From: Rhizophagus sp. LPA8_4_AMF | Taxonomy: Eukaryota; Glomeromycota; Glomeromycetes; Glomerales; Glomeraceae | NCBI GenBank assembly: GCA_021464525.1 | Contig: JADRCO010001176.1 | Coordinates: 1 to 21,747, forward strand | DNA: 21,747 nt | Direction of reading: 5' to 3' | In this document: positions 1 to 10,480 of the stretch, in pieces | How the letters are laid out: the number at the start of each line of letters is the position of its first letter | Position numbering within the stretch: position 1 is the stretch's first letter | Translations under genes and position numbers: made by a program | Notes under the pieces: model-generated | The model's input: only the letters and a program-made list of their open reading frames with translations | Databases searched by the model: none | What the model was told of the DNA's origin: nothing

Positions 1-57
1 AATGTCATAATTAATTTGGAATGTTATAATTAATTTGGAATGTCATAATTAATTTGG
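1..57. repeat. Three tandem copies of a 19-bp repeat
   Basis: The unit AATGTCATAATTAATTTGG occurs three times head to tail. The middle copy differs by one base (C to T), and a partial echo (GATTTGGGATTT) follows. The array is cut by the window edge, so it may continue to the left. Short tandem subterminal repeats of this kind are common at the ends of DNA transposons, and I infer that this is the inner side of such an end. I found no reverse-complement copy elsewhere in the window, so no partner terminus is visible. Confidence 0.75.
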
Positions 58-720
58 GATTTGGGATTTACCTAAAGTATTTTGGGTGGTATCTATAAAA
101 CTAAGATCTTTTAATAAGAAGTTCAACACCAGTCAGATGAATAAAGAAAAGAAACCTAATATATCATCAACCAATAAATCAACTCAATCAAAGTCAAAAT
201 ACAGCAAGAAGGCTTTATACATGGAGATTAAGTCATTAAAGAAGATATTAAAGAAGCTTATCCTGAACTAAACTGCTCTTGTCTCCAGCTGTTTCATTGG
301 CTCCCTTTGGATTAGTAGAAGGACAGTTGTAGTTTAGTGATTCTGGAACAAAACTGCTGTCTTTTTTTATTTGCATAGTTTTAGATTTTTGTTTATATTT
401 TTATATAATTTCTTTATTTATTTATTTAATAGAATTTTCTTTGTTTTTTTCTTTTTCCAAGTTTCCAGCATGTCTCTGCATTCCTTAGACCATGAGGCCT
501 TATTAGGACTAAAAGCATTGATGTTTTACATATCAATCACTCATGTAGGTAAAATAGAGCAAAACAGTGCACATATAGGGTTTTTTTGAGATAACAAGTG
601 GTTTGTTAGGTGACAAGGGTAGTCAAGTAATGAGCTTCATTGTATTTTACATGTAATTCTTTTATTTTGACTATGCCTACCTAATAAATGCATTGCTTTA
701 ACCTAAAAAAATAATTAATT
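58..720. other. Gene-free stretch next to the 19-bp repeats, possibly transposon-derived
   Basis: More complex than the AT-rich DNA that follows, but no convincing gene. Two short open stretches (86-271 and 371-589, + strand) start at non-ATG codons and match no family I know. The second is largely a T-rich run of Phe and Leu codons. Being next to the 19-bp repeats, the stretch could be the body of a decayed DNA transposon. This is inference only. Confidence 0.3.
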
Positions 721-1140
721 AGTATTATATATATATATATATCTGATATATATTATTTATAAAAAATAAAAAAATAAAAAAAAAATAAAACTTCTTTAAT
801 ATTTATTATTTTAAAATTCTATAATATATAATTATAATCTTTTTAATTATTATTGTATATAAATATAAAAAATTAATTAATATAATAATACTTTATTAAT
901 AGATAACATTAAATATTTTAATATTAATATTATTAAAACTTTGGTTTAAAGGTAAAATCCAAATTTTTGAATTATAAAAAATGAAAGTGAAATAATCTTT
1001 TAATGGTTAAAATATTATTTTTTTTATTTTCTTTTTTTATTTTTTTTTATTTTTTTTTAAAAAATTAATGAAATAAATATACTATTTAAATTTAAATAAA
1101 ATAATTTTATGTTAAATTAAACTTATAAATTGAAATCTTA
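721..1140. other. AT-rich low-complexity spacer
   Basis: Dominated by A and T runs and short (AT)n tracts, for example around 725-742 and 1018-1060. No open frame, RNA gene or inverted repeat of note is visible. Confidence 0.7.
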
Positions 1141-1200
1141 GCTTACTATTCCAGAATTTTGGACGGCATAAAAGTAATCTAGGTAGCAAGTGCTAATTGC

Positions 1201-1236
1201 GTAACGTAAGGTGACAAAATCACATGACTACGTTAC
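1201..1236. repeat. Nested inverted repeat
   Basis: Outer arms GTAACGTA (1201-1208) and TACGTTAC (1229-1236) pair perfectly around a 20-base spacer. Inside the spacer, GTGA (1211-1214) and TCAC (1220-1223) form a second stem. The repeat sits at the edge of a locally GC-richer patch reaching to about 1315. It could be a cruciform-forming site, a transposon end or a protein-binding palindrome. The sequence alone does not decide. Confidence 0.55.
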
Positions 1237-2201
1237 CCTTCCCTTGCACGTCACGAAAAATCTTTTTCCAGCCGAGGACCATCCTGCTATTACTCCCGCA
1301 CCTGCTCCTGTGGTGATCTATTTAAATTAAGTCATGATAAATCTTAATAAATTCTAGTTTAAACTAAGTTGAACTCTAACTGGCTTGAACTGGCTTAAGC
1401 TTTATGTCATTACATAACTATATCACTTACTCTTTTGCATATTCTATTTTAAAGGCAGGCCAAATTCCAAAAAGAAAAATGGAACATTAATAACATTCAA
1501 AAATAAATAAAAAAAAAATACCAAATTCCTCTCTCTAACTTACCATTTTAACAAATTTTAAGCTAGAAGCCATTCTTAAAGAAAAGAGAAAAGAATGTTA
1601 ATTACGTTTTCACAATAAAATCACCCTCTAACTTGTATACTATTTCCGTGGATGATCAAATACATAATCGATTTTTGTAAAAAGTTAATTAATTGAACTC
1701 CAAAATAGGCAACTTTAGTCAGAAATTCAATCTAGAAGGGTCGTCTGAACCCAAAAAAGGAAATATTTCAATGATACTATTTAAGAGTTTATTATATCAT
1801 TAAAAATTAAATATTTTTTTAAAAACTACAAAAAATCATTGCTCGGCTCATTATATTAGCTAACTGAAATCCGAAAAATCTAATCATCGAATACAATTGG
1901 TCTTTTTACAAATAAAGTGCAAACCTGGATTTTGAAGCATCGGAAAATTTTTTTTGTTGCATAATTTCATTATTCCAATTGAGACAAAATTATGCATTAT
2001 TTAAGTAGTACTTAACACAAATATACACGTAGCTCACAAATATAAGCGCAGTAATGTGACGTAGTAGCTCAATTTCTTCCTTGGACGATTACACAAATAC
2101 CAATTTGGGAATGTGCGATTAACATCCATTGATTTATTAATTATTAAACATTCGTAAATTCAAAGGTAATTCCAAGCCCTATCATAATTACAGTATCTTA
2201 A
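1237..2201. other. Non-coding or decayed stretch
   Basis: A GC-richer patch at about 1237-1315 is open in two + frames for only about 30 codons, too short to call. The remainder is ordinary AT-rich unique sequence with no gene, RNA or repeat that I can support. Confidence 0.4.
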
Positions 2202-2372
2202 GCCAATGGCTATAACAATCACTCACAAATACGAGATCGTAGAAAGGATTTCCATCTGACGTTTACCGATTATGATGATGTATACTCTTTCCAGATGAGA
2301 TTTCCATTCTATTTGCAAATTTTTTGTCGATTTTTGAAATCTACTGTTGGATTTATGATTTATTTTAAGTAG
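2202..2372 (+). pseudogene. Coding-like fragment, family not recognised
   Basis: An open stretch of 56 codons closed by TAG, with no ATG near its left end. The translation has a protein-like mix, including RRKDFHLTFTDYDDVYSFQM near the middle, followed by a hydrophobic, aromatic-rich tail. That is unlike the Lys/Asn/Ile/Phe strings of random AT-rich frames nearby. It lies 110 bases upstream of another coding-like stretch on the same strand but in a different frame. The two may be remains of one gene or exons of one gene. I do not recognise the family and assign no function. Confidence 0.35.
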
Positions 2373-2481
2373 TATCAAAGAAGATCACACCGAATAAATC
2401 ATATTAAAATTATTTTTGTAATAATATTAAAAGGTCCATTAAACAAATGTTGGCATAATTTCCGAAGGAATAGAATTCTGA

Positions 2482-2736
2482 TGTCGTGATCTGTATGATT
2501 ATCCGAATCAAGAAGTAATTAACTGTTATTTCGACCTTGGGGAACCTTTCAAAAAAGACGACACAAAGAATAAAGTTCATCTAGTGTTGTATTTAACATT
2601 TAACAACGAATTTCAAGATAAGTTAGTAAAATTACGAAAGAAAAAGAATCGAAAGGCTCAAAGAATCCTTTTTAAGCTTCATGATGTTATTGGTGTTGCC
2701 AGTGTTGCCACCTCTTTAAAAATAGAATTGGATTAA
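2482..2736 (+). pseudogene. Coding-like fragment of 84 codons, family not recognised
   Basis: Open for 84 codons and closed by TAA, with a stop just before it and no in-frame ATG. It therefore has no start of its own and must be an internal or 3' exon or a relic. The peptide looks real. It has an acidic/aromatic head (DLYDYPNQEVINCYFDLGE), a strand-like section (KVHLVLYLTFNNEF), a basic cluster (KLRKKKNRK) and a mixed hydrophobic end before the stop. Codon use includes G/C-ending codons rare in the surrounding spacer. I could not match it to a known domain. A spliced 3' exon is the main alternative to a relic. Confidence 0.45.
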
Positions 2737-4040
2737 TCCTCATTCCGATCCATTCCGCTAGTCATCCCTATATTATATAGATCACATGGCTGAAGGCCGC
2801 AGTTTCCTACATACACTACTGGCATTTTCATAATCACGTGGTATACAAACTTTGCAATTCATATCGGGTGATTAAAAACGTCGGGTGATGTTTATTTGTT
2901 TTTTTGCCGATATTTAAGTTGAGAAGCGTACTTGCCATGCAATTGTGTCATTATAATTTATATTACCCTAAGCGCGTACACTGAAAAGCAATGAAACAAT
3001 ATACTGTATGACGATTTTTTTTAATACTAAACCCTTTTTACGCTTTTTTATAAATAAATAATGTTCTTTCCTGTAATGATCTGATTTTCAAAGATATGTT
3101 GTAATTTAGAATACTATTTATTAGTTGTTATAAAAGATGCATAAAATCGGTATAATTTGATAAATCAACAATTTTTTTTGAAGTAACAAGTTAAACTTGA
3201 CGTTGAAACTATAAATTTGATCAAAATTTTCAAATTTGTCAATTTTATTCTATACCATTTTCTGAATACGTGACTGGGTTGACAGATTTGATGAGATCGA
3301 TTGCACGAATTATTTATCAATTGCGCGAACCATTTAATATACTTAATATGGAACTTTGAGACTAAAATTGGTTAATGTAAATTATCATTGTCAAATCACA
3401 ACAGACTTTTACGGTTTTTACCTGAAAAACCATAAGTTAGTGTCACGTTCCAATCCGTCATGATCTGTTTAGATTTCCCTTTTTTAAACCTTGATTAAAT
3501 CCATTACGCATTAGATGATCTATATCTATAAATAAAAGATATTTTTTTTTATTGTTTCCTTTGTTCTAAAAAAGAAGAAGGAACATCTCATCTACAATTA
3601 ACACAATTGAAAAAAGATAACATTTGTAACACTAATTTTCAGGGGAATATCCTAACGGATCATACGATAGATTTTGTAATCAAACAATTATTATTACGAG
3701 AGAAAAGCATCATTTTCAATAGGTCAAAAATGGATGAATTTGAAGAATAAATTATATTATATATAATATACTGTCCTAAATCAAAATACGCGAACACCTA
3801 TAGGAATTCATTGATTTTATTAATTAATAATATTACGCCTAATATAAATGTATAATAGATTAAGCACTCTATATTTTGATAATATGTTAATATGTAATAC
3901 TTGACTAATAATCGTGAATAAGAATATAATATGATCCTTAAAATTACACGCATTTTATTATAGGTTATCAAAACACGATGCGAACAAGTTTGTGAAACAA
4001 TAGGCTAATTCTTGGCGAAATGTGGCTGAAGTTATAATAA
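2737..4040. other. Gene-free stretch
   Basis: Unique AT-rich sequence without a supportable open frame on either strand. A small direct repeat, TCGGGTGAT, occurs twice around 2864-2889. A short inverted repeat, GGTTTTT/AAAAACC, lies near 3412-3432. Neither suggests a function by itself. Confidence 0.5.
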
Positions 4041-4079
4041 ATAATAGTTATTCGGCATAAAATGCCGAATAACTATTAT
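4041..4079. mobile_element. Perfect hairpin with 18-bp arms, miniature inverted-repeat element candidate
   Basis: The arm ATAATAGTTATTCGGCAT (4041-4058) is followed by a 3-base loop AAA and its exact reverse complement (4062-4079). A 39-base perfect palindrome of mixed composition is not expected by chance, even in AT-rich DNA. The arm shares 14 of 16 bases with the arm of another hairpin at 18729-18788, which suggests a repeated element family. It could be two transposon terminal repeats joined almost end to end after loss of the interior, or a cruciform or RNA hairpin. No flanking duplication could be fixed with certainty. Confidence 0.6.
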
Positions 4080-5062
4080 ATTTGATATATTTGAGTAAAT
4101 CAATAATAAAGCTATAAATCTCCGTCAATGATTAACGAATAGGGAGAGATATTGATCTTTAACCAATATTTTTACATTATTTTAATACGTTAAAACTTGA
4201 AAGGATATAATTTGTTCTAGTAAGGATAACAAAAGTGCTACAGTACAACCATTAAGGGTATACTATATAAAATAATTAAAATAACCTATCATCTCAAAGA
4301 GGATTTCGATTAATACGTTTACTTTTAGGATGTTTGTAATCCAGTACTGCGGATAATGTTCCTAAATTATACTTTAAATTAATTTCGTATATACTAAATA
4401 TACTAAATACAGTAATTGGAAGAATTCCCTTTAAAAAACGCCATAATATTTTAATACCGTGTAAGTTTCGTAAGTTTCTTTAATAAAATCTTTCAACGAA
4501 AATTATTTAAGATATGTATCAATTTTAATATTATGATCTTATTATTTTGACAATAATAATTTTTTGATTTTAAAATAATTTTTTAATTTAAAAGCTATAT
4601 ATAACTTTATAAAAAAATTCCTTAAAATAAATTATATAAATTTTAAGATCACTTAAAACTTTTTTAACTTCGATCGATTCATAGTGTGTAATTTTTAATT
4701 AATCCAGGATCGATCGACAAAATTTCCAAATCGAGCGAGATATCACGTTTTTGATTGTTACTCGGGCATTTGCGTGTCTCAATACCTTTCAAACCGAGCC
4801 TCTCAGTTATTTTATTTTATTATACAATTATGGTTATATTAAATACGATACTATTTACGGATAACAGAATAGTATTAATTCATCATATTAAAATTAGTGC
4901 AAAAAAAAAAAATATGATGAAAGAGCAAAGAAAAAGAAATATATATATATATTTTACATGAAAATTGATAATACAAAATAAATCTTGCATATGATCCATT
5001 TTTAATCGGTAGAAAATATACATTATACAGTATATATGTATTTAAATATATACATATATATA

Positions 5063-5066
<4 letters not shown>
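4080..5066. other. AT-rich gene-free stretch
   Basis: No supported gene. Around 4672-4720 two GATCGATCGA-type palindromes lie close together. A 68-codon frame at 4755-4961 begins at a non-ATG codon, and its end is a low-complexity Lys/Ile tail, so it is not called. Confidence 0.5.

Positions 5067-5108
<42 letters not shown>
5067..5108. repeat. (AT)n microsatellite
   Basis: An uninterrupted dinucleotide tract of about 42 bases, flanked by further broken AT repeats and T runs. Tracts of this kind recur at about 5757-5771, 6565-6606, 9766-9781 and 10341-10372. Confidence 0.9.
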
Positions 5109-5112
<4 letters not shown>

Positions 5113-5510
5113 TTATTTTTTTTTTTTTATTTTTTTTTATTTAAATAAAATAAATTGATCCATATTTTACCATATTCTTTTTTAGATTACAAAAGTTCTC
5201 ATGAAAAAAATGTGATAAAATAACGGATAAATTTTTTTTTAGAAAAAATCAATAAAAATTATTTTTAGGATAAGAAAATGGGACCTAAATTTTGACGGTT
5301 ATGGTTAGTGTAACTAAAAATATTATTCGTTCAATTCATAGAAAAAAATGAAAAAAATGAAAAAAATTTTCATTTATTTACTGTAATTAGATTCGGTCTA
5401 ACGTTTCTCGGTACTCGGTTTCATTGATCTCACGTACTGTGGTCTTACATTTCTGTATACAAGTACCTATTTAACTTATATGTAAAAGTGTATTTATTAT
5501 AAACAAGAGT

Positions 5511-5560
5511 TTCACATATTCACACATGTTCACATATTCACACATTCACACGTTCACACC
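5511..5560. repeat. Short minisatellite of TTCACA units
   Basis: Six imperfect units of 8-10 bases follow one another: TTCACATA, TTCACACATG, TTCACATA, TTCACACA, TTCACACG, TTCACACC. The array is strand-asymmetric, with almost no G on the + strand, unlike the (AT)n tracts around it. Confidence 0.75.
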
Positions 5561-8500
5561 TGAAAAAAGATTTAAAATATGTACAGTTACACGTATAAAA
5601 AAAACATCAAAACATACTTAATTTTTCATATTTATTTTTTAATGTTATTACACTTTTAGATATATATATAATCAATCATAAGTCATAATTTTTAAATTAA
5701 TATTTTACGAAAAAAAAAAATAGAAATTTGTTGTCGGGGCAAATTAAAAAAAAAAGATATATATATATATATTTTTTTTTATAAAAATATATGTATGTAA
5801 ATCGATATCGAAAATATATTATACAAACTAAAACGCGAAAAAAAAAAGAAAAAGAAATGTCAAAAGAACTAAAATTTTAAATTCCCGAGTAGCATTTAAT
5901 AAATGCGACGCGATGTGCGATTAAATGAAGTTAAAAATAAACGAAATTTCGAAAATTTAAAAATTAATAAAATTGATTGATTTTTTTTTCTTTTGATTTG
6001 TTTTCGATAAAATTTATATAAAAAAAAAAGCGAAAGGTATCTATAATCGTTCGATTTAATAATAAAAAAAAAAAAATTATATAATTTAATTCATATTTTA
6101 TGCTTACTATATGCTTACTTGGTGCATATAATAGTGTTTTAATTATGATACAGTACATCAATCTATTAAAAAAAAAAAAATGTCATTCGAATTTCAAAAT
6201 TAATGATTCGGTAATATACAAATATTTACAGACCTTGCTTAAAATTACTAATTGCGTCTTTCTTAGTTCATCATCCTTTTTCTTTAGAAAAAGAGAAGAA
6301 AAAGATAATAATCATGGACTGTCCTTTGAAGATAACACATTTGAATTCGTCCATATCAATATGCTCGCTCGTATAAAATTTAAATATAATAATAGAATAA
6401 AATAATAAACGAGTGTAAAGATTAATAAAAAAAAAAATTAAAGGAATGTATTTGGGTCAGAAGTTCATTTTTGTCGTTAATAAGAAATTGTCCTTCTTAT
6501 AATAAAGGTATTTATTTGCTCTTAGAAATTCATTCTTTATTTATACATTTTTTTTGGTTTGTCAATATATATATGTATACATACATACATATATATATAT
6601 ATATACTTTTTTAGATTCGTTTAGATTTACTAAAAATAAAAATAAAATAAAAAAAAAAAGTAAACAAAAAATATGAATTTATTTTAATAAACAAAACAAA
6701 ACTCAAATTTGTGTAAAATTAAAAAATTAAAAATTATTTTTTTTATTTTTTTTTTATTTGTATGTTAATTAAAATTTTACAAACATTTAATTTTATTTTA
6801 AATAATGACATTACCAAATAAAGGAAATTGATAACTTTTTAAGTCCTATTCTTCTTAAATAAATAAAAAGAAAAGAAAAAAAAATAAAAAATAAAATTAA
6901 AAATTAAAAAAAAAAATCCAAATTCCACAATTCTGAAAAATTCCTAAATTCCGGAATTGGCTTCGTTTATTAAAAAAAAAAAAAATTTAATAAGAAATGT
7001 TTGGTTAATGACTTGGTTTACTTTATTTAACTTAATTGTGAAAGTAACATCAATAAATGTTCGGAGTAACAAAGTAACAAATCATCATAAGGCTGAAGTA
7101 AATCACAAACAAATAATAAAAAAACCAAATAGAGAAAAACTTGGATTCTTTCACCCTGTTACTTGACTTTTGGTGTAAATTGTGTAACTGCACGCGATGG
7201 TGAAAATTTTTTCTAACTGGTAAAATAATTTAAAAATAGTTGCTTGTTTTTCCGTTAATGTTTTCATTTTAATTGATAATTTCCATTTTTAAACCTTTTT
7301 TGAGAAGTTTCTTCTTTCTAAAAAGAGATTAATTTGTTCTGAGAAAACTTTATCATATACACAAATCAAAAAAGTAAGTTCATTCAAAAAAAAAAAAAAA
7401 AAAAAATTCTTGTTAATTGGATAACTTTCTTACACGTTTCTTGTAAATAACTTCCTTATTTCAATTACTCATTATAAAAAAGTTCTGTTTCTAAATAGAG
7501 TACTTAATTAAAAATCGTTTATAGGAAATTTGATGTGCATATTTCAGTGTGCTGGGACACCGGCCCTTGAATTTAGATATGACAATGATACCTTTTTGAA
7601 TTTTCATTGGTAGCGATTAATTCAATTTTTTGTGTCACTCGAAAAAAAGTAACCAAACATCCATTGACACTTCTGCTAAACTTTAATTTCTTGACTTTAA
7701 CAAGTTTTTTTAAATCTTGTTTATACTTCCAAATTCTAATTAACATTATTGGAATTATTGAAATCGGAATATCTATTTTTTTTTTTTTATAAAAAGAAAA
7801 ATTTTTTTATCAATAAAACTGTATTCGTTTTTATAATAAAAATGTTTTAGGTTCTTTTCAATCAAAAGTAGATGTACAGAAAGAATTCATTTTTCGTTCA
7901 AAATGTTTGATGTTGCATTAATAGAACAAATTTTCGGAATCTTTCGCATCATTATCATGCTCTGGTGAATAAGATTAACCAAAGAAGAAATAGGAATAAT
8001 AGAAGTGAAGTCTTTTTTTTCCCTTAATTTTTGGGGTTCCCAGAAATATTTATATATGACGAACGAGAAATATCAATTATTTTTACTAATAATTTACTCA
8101 TTTTAAGAAATGATAAGATTATCATTCCGTTAATCTTGAAAAAAAATCTTAATTTTTTTTTTAAGGAAACATCTAAAAAAAAAGTTTTCTTGATGTTAAC
8201 CATGTTTGTTAATTATACTTTCTTTTTATATCTTAACTTTTTCCCATCTTTCTTTTTTCGAAATTATGATCTTTTTTACGAAACATAAATATAGAATTCG
8301 AAACATTTATAGAAAATTATACGTTTTATCATCTCAAAAATTTTTTCAAGATAATTTTTTTTTTTTTTTTTTTTTTACATAATTTATTATGTAGTTGAAA
8401 ATTTTTTGAACCAATAAAATATATCCCGGATATTACCGTTAATTAAATATTAATAAATAATTATTTATTTTTTTTTAATTGGTTCATAAATAAATTGATA

Positions 8501-9359
8501 TTCAGGGTCTATATTATCATAAAAGTATATGAACTTCATATGCTTAGACCTGTCAAGTGGGAGGATTAAAGAAAATAATGAGTAATATATTAAACAATCT
8601 CATTTTTCATATTTACATCATTTCTACTTTAAAAATAGGAGTCGGGGTAATTAGGTAGGATCTATAAAAAGACAATAAATTTTATTAAAAAGATTGTTAG
8701 TTCCAATATTTACTTTAGCCTTTTTTTTCGATTTTTAACGTTTTCCAACTTTTTATTAAAATATTACTGCATGAGAGAATAAATCATGTGGCCTAAATGT
8801 AATTATAGAATACATGATATGATGTATTCACGTGATATAATTACTTTTGTGGGGAAGCCGTCATTAAGTCATTTATAGGTCAAAAGAAAAAAAACAATGT
8901 TCATTTCACAATGGGTAAAATTTTATTAAGATAAAAGTCCCAGGATTCGATTTGGGAAGATATATGCATGTGTAAGCAAGAAGTTGTTTTTTTTGCATTA
9001 ATTAAAAGTTTAATTTTATTTTCCAAATTTTTTATTAGAACGTCAAATGATGAGAATAATAAAAATGATGTTTCAGTTATTGGTGTTTTCATTTTTAAAT
9101 ATGGTAGTAATAATAAAGTTATATTGTTCATTACTATTATAGTATATAATAATAATCGGGTCATTTATTACAAATTATTAAATCTTGTAAATGAATATCT
9201 GAACTTATCGTTTAGAAAATGCATGTACGGTATATATTTCTTAATGATCATTAATTATTGGTGAATTTATGCAGTGATATCCATATGGTCGATTCTTTAT
9301 TAGTCATAGTTTTTTTAGTTACAATCGGGGATACTCATTTACTATACTAAATCGGTTAT
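5561..9359. other. Long AT-rich intergenic stretch with microsatellites
   Basis: Nearly 3.8 kb of spacer dominated by A/T runs, including A21 at 7386-7406 and T22 at 8355-8376. Open frames at 5964-6161, 6100-6405, 6957-7166, 7607-7792, 8031-8288 and 8901-9264 are rich in Lys, Asn, Ile and Phe. Most start at non-ATG codons and several overlap on opposite strands, so I do not call them genes. A short GC-richer patch at about 7545-7600 and a weak inverted repeat (TGAACCAAT/ATTGGTTCA, about 8408-8486) are the only relief. Confidence 0.55.
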
Positions 9360-9391
9360 AAATTGAAAGGGGGAGTTGAACCTTTCAATTT
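9360..9391. repeat. Perfect hairpin with 11-bp arms
   Basis: The left arm AAATTGAAAGG and right arm CCTTTCAATTT pair exactly around the 10-base loop GGGAGTTGAA. It lies about 1.1 kb upstream of the methyltransferase start, in spacer. It could be a small inverted repeat of mobile origin or a protein-binding palindrome. No gene ends beside it, so a transcription-end role is not supported. Confidence 0.6.
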
Positions 9392-10480
9392 TCTTTGAGA
9401 AATGAAAATTTATTACAGTAATAAATATAAATATGCCGGTAATACATTTATTCTTTTACTTTGATCTTTGGGAAAATATTATTTTTTTGGTTATTACATA
9501 ATCGTAATCCCCAATTTCAAAAAAAAAAAATAAAATTAAACAAAATAATAAATAAATAAATAAAAAATAAACTCTACTTTTTGTTTTTGTCGAAAAACAG
9601 AAACCAATAATAGTCATCAGTAATTTTTTTTTCCCCCTTATTATATACCTTTATATTACATAAATCTTTTTTTTACCTAAATATTTTATATTTATTATCA
9701 AAGGAGATAACCAATATAATTTTTTAAATTTTTTTAAAACCTTCTTTTTTAAACCTTTTTTTTTAAATATATATATATATATTTTCTTTGAAATATAAAT
9801 TATTTTATTTTATTTTTTTTATTTGTTTACTTTTTCTAACGCTAAAGGACGCGCTTTATTTATTGCTACACATAAAAAAAAATATATATAATTTTTTTTT
9901 TTGAATATAAAATGATATAAATTCATTCAAACATAATGACACTATTTGTTTATTTTAACGAAAGAAACACAAAAATCCTAAAATATACAAATTATCATTT
10001 ATAAATTTATTATTATATTATTTATTATTAAAGATAAATATAATAATAATTATAATAATTATAATTTATAATTATAATTATAATTATAAATTTTAATTAT
10101 ATTTTTATTATATATAACTTCAAGTTTTTAATTTAAAATTATTTTGGAATATCATCATTTTGATTGAAAGGAAAAAAAAAAAAAAAAAAAAAATTATTAA
10201 TTAATTATTTTTTTTTTTTTTGAAAGTGTCATGAAAGATTTATGAAAGCTTTCAAAAAAAATTCGTTCTTTCTTTTTTTTTTTAAAAAAAAAAAAAATAT
10301 TTATTTATTATTTATATACAAACATACATACATACATATATTATATATATTAATATATATATATATATATATTCATTTTCGTTACTGCGTCTTAATTTTT
10401 TATTTTTTCAAATAACGTTAAATATAAATAATTCAACAATTTTTCTTTCCTTTTTATTCTCAAAAATTTTCTTTTAAAAT
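9392..10480. other. AT-rich upstream region of the methyltransferase gene
   Basis: No gene. It contains homopolymer runs (A22 at 10172-10193, T14 near 10207-10220), TAATTA-type repeats at about 10035-10100, a (CATA)n tract at 10323-10338 and an (AT)n tract at 10341-10372. The last 60 bases form the putative core promoter, described separately. Confidence 0.6.
10418..10462 (+). promoter_or_regulatory. Putative core promoter and pyrimidine-rich leader of the methyltransferase
   Basis: A TATA-like AAATATAAATAA lies about 55 bases before the ATG. It is followed by a pyrimidine-rich tract (about 10440-10460), of the kind often seen near fungal transcription starts. In such AT-rich DNA a TATA-like string is weak evidence, so the exact start of transcription is unknown. 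Confidence 0.3.

Noticed and set aside
4755-4961. 68-codon + open frame
   Set aside because: Non-ATG start and a Lys/Ile tail made by A runs and an AT microsatellite.
5511-5560. CRISPR-like array
   Set aside because: The units are contiguous, imperfect and lack spacers; it is a minisatellite in a eukaryotic-type sequence.
6100-6405. 101-codon + open frame with a real ATG
   Set aside because: Low-complexity Lys/Asn/Ile/Phe composition with poly-Lys and poly-Phe runs encoded by A and T tracts; no domain, and a minus frame overlaps its left end.
6957-7166. 69-codon + open frame
   Set aside because: Starts at a non-ATG codon followed by a poly-Lys run, with no recognisable motif.
8031-8288. 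85-codon + open frame
   Set aside because: No ATG start and dominated by Phe, Ile, Leu and Lys from T and A runs; likely chance in AT-rich DNA.
8941-8965. T-arm-like string CCAGGATTCGATTTGG suggesting a tRNA gene
   Set aside because: The loop is one base too long, and no matching acceptor, D-arm or anticodon arm lies upstream.
8901-9264. Overlapping 87- and 98-codon frames on opposite strands
   Set aside because: Both are open over the same low-complexity DNA, neither has protein-like composition, and at most one could be real.
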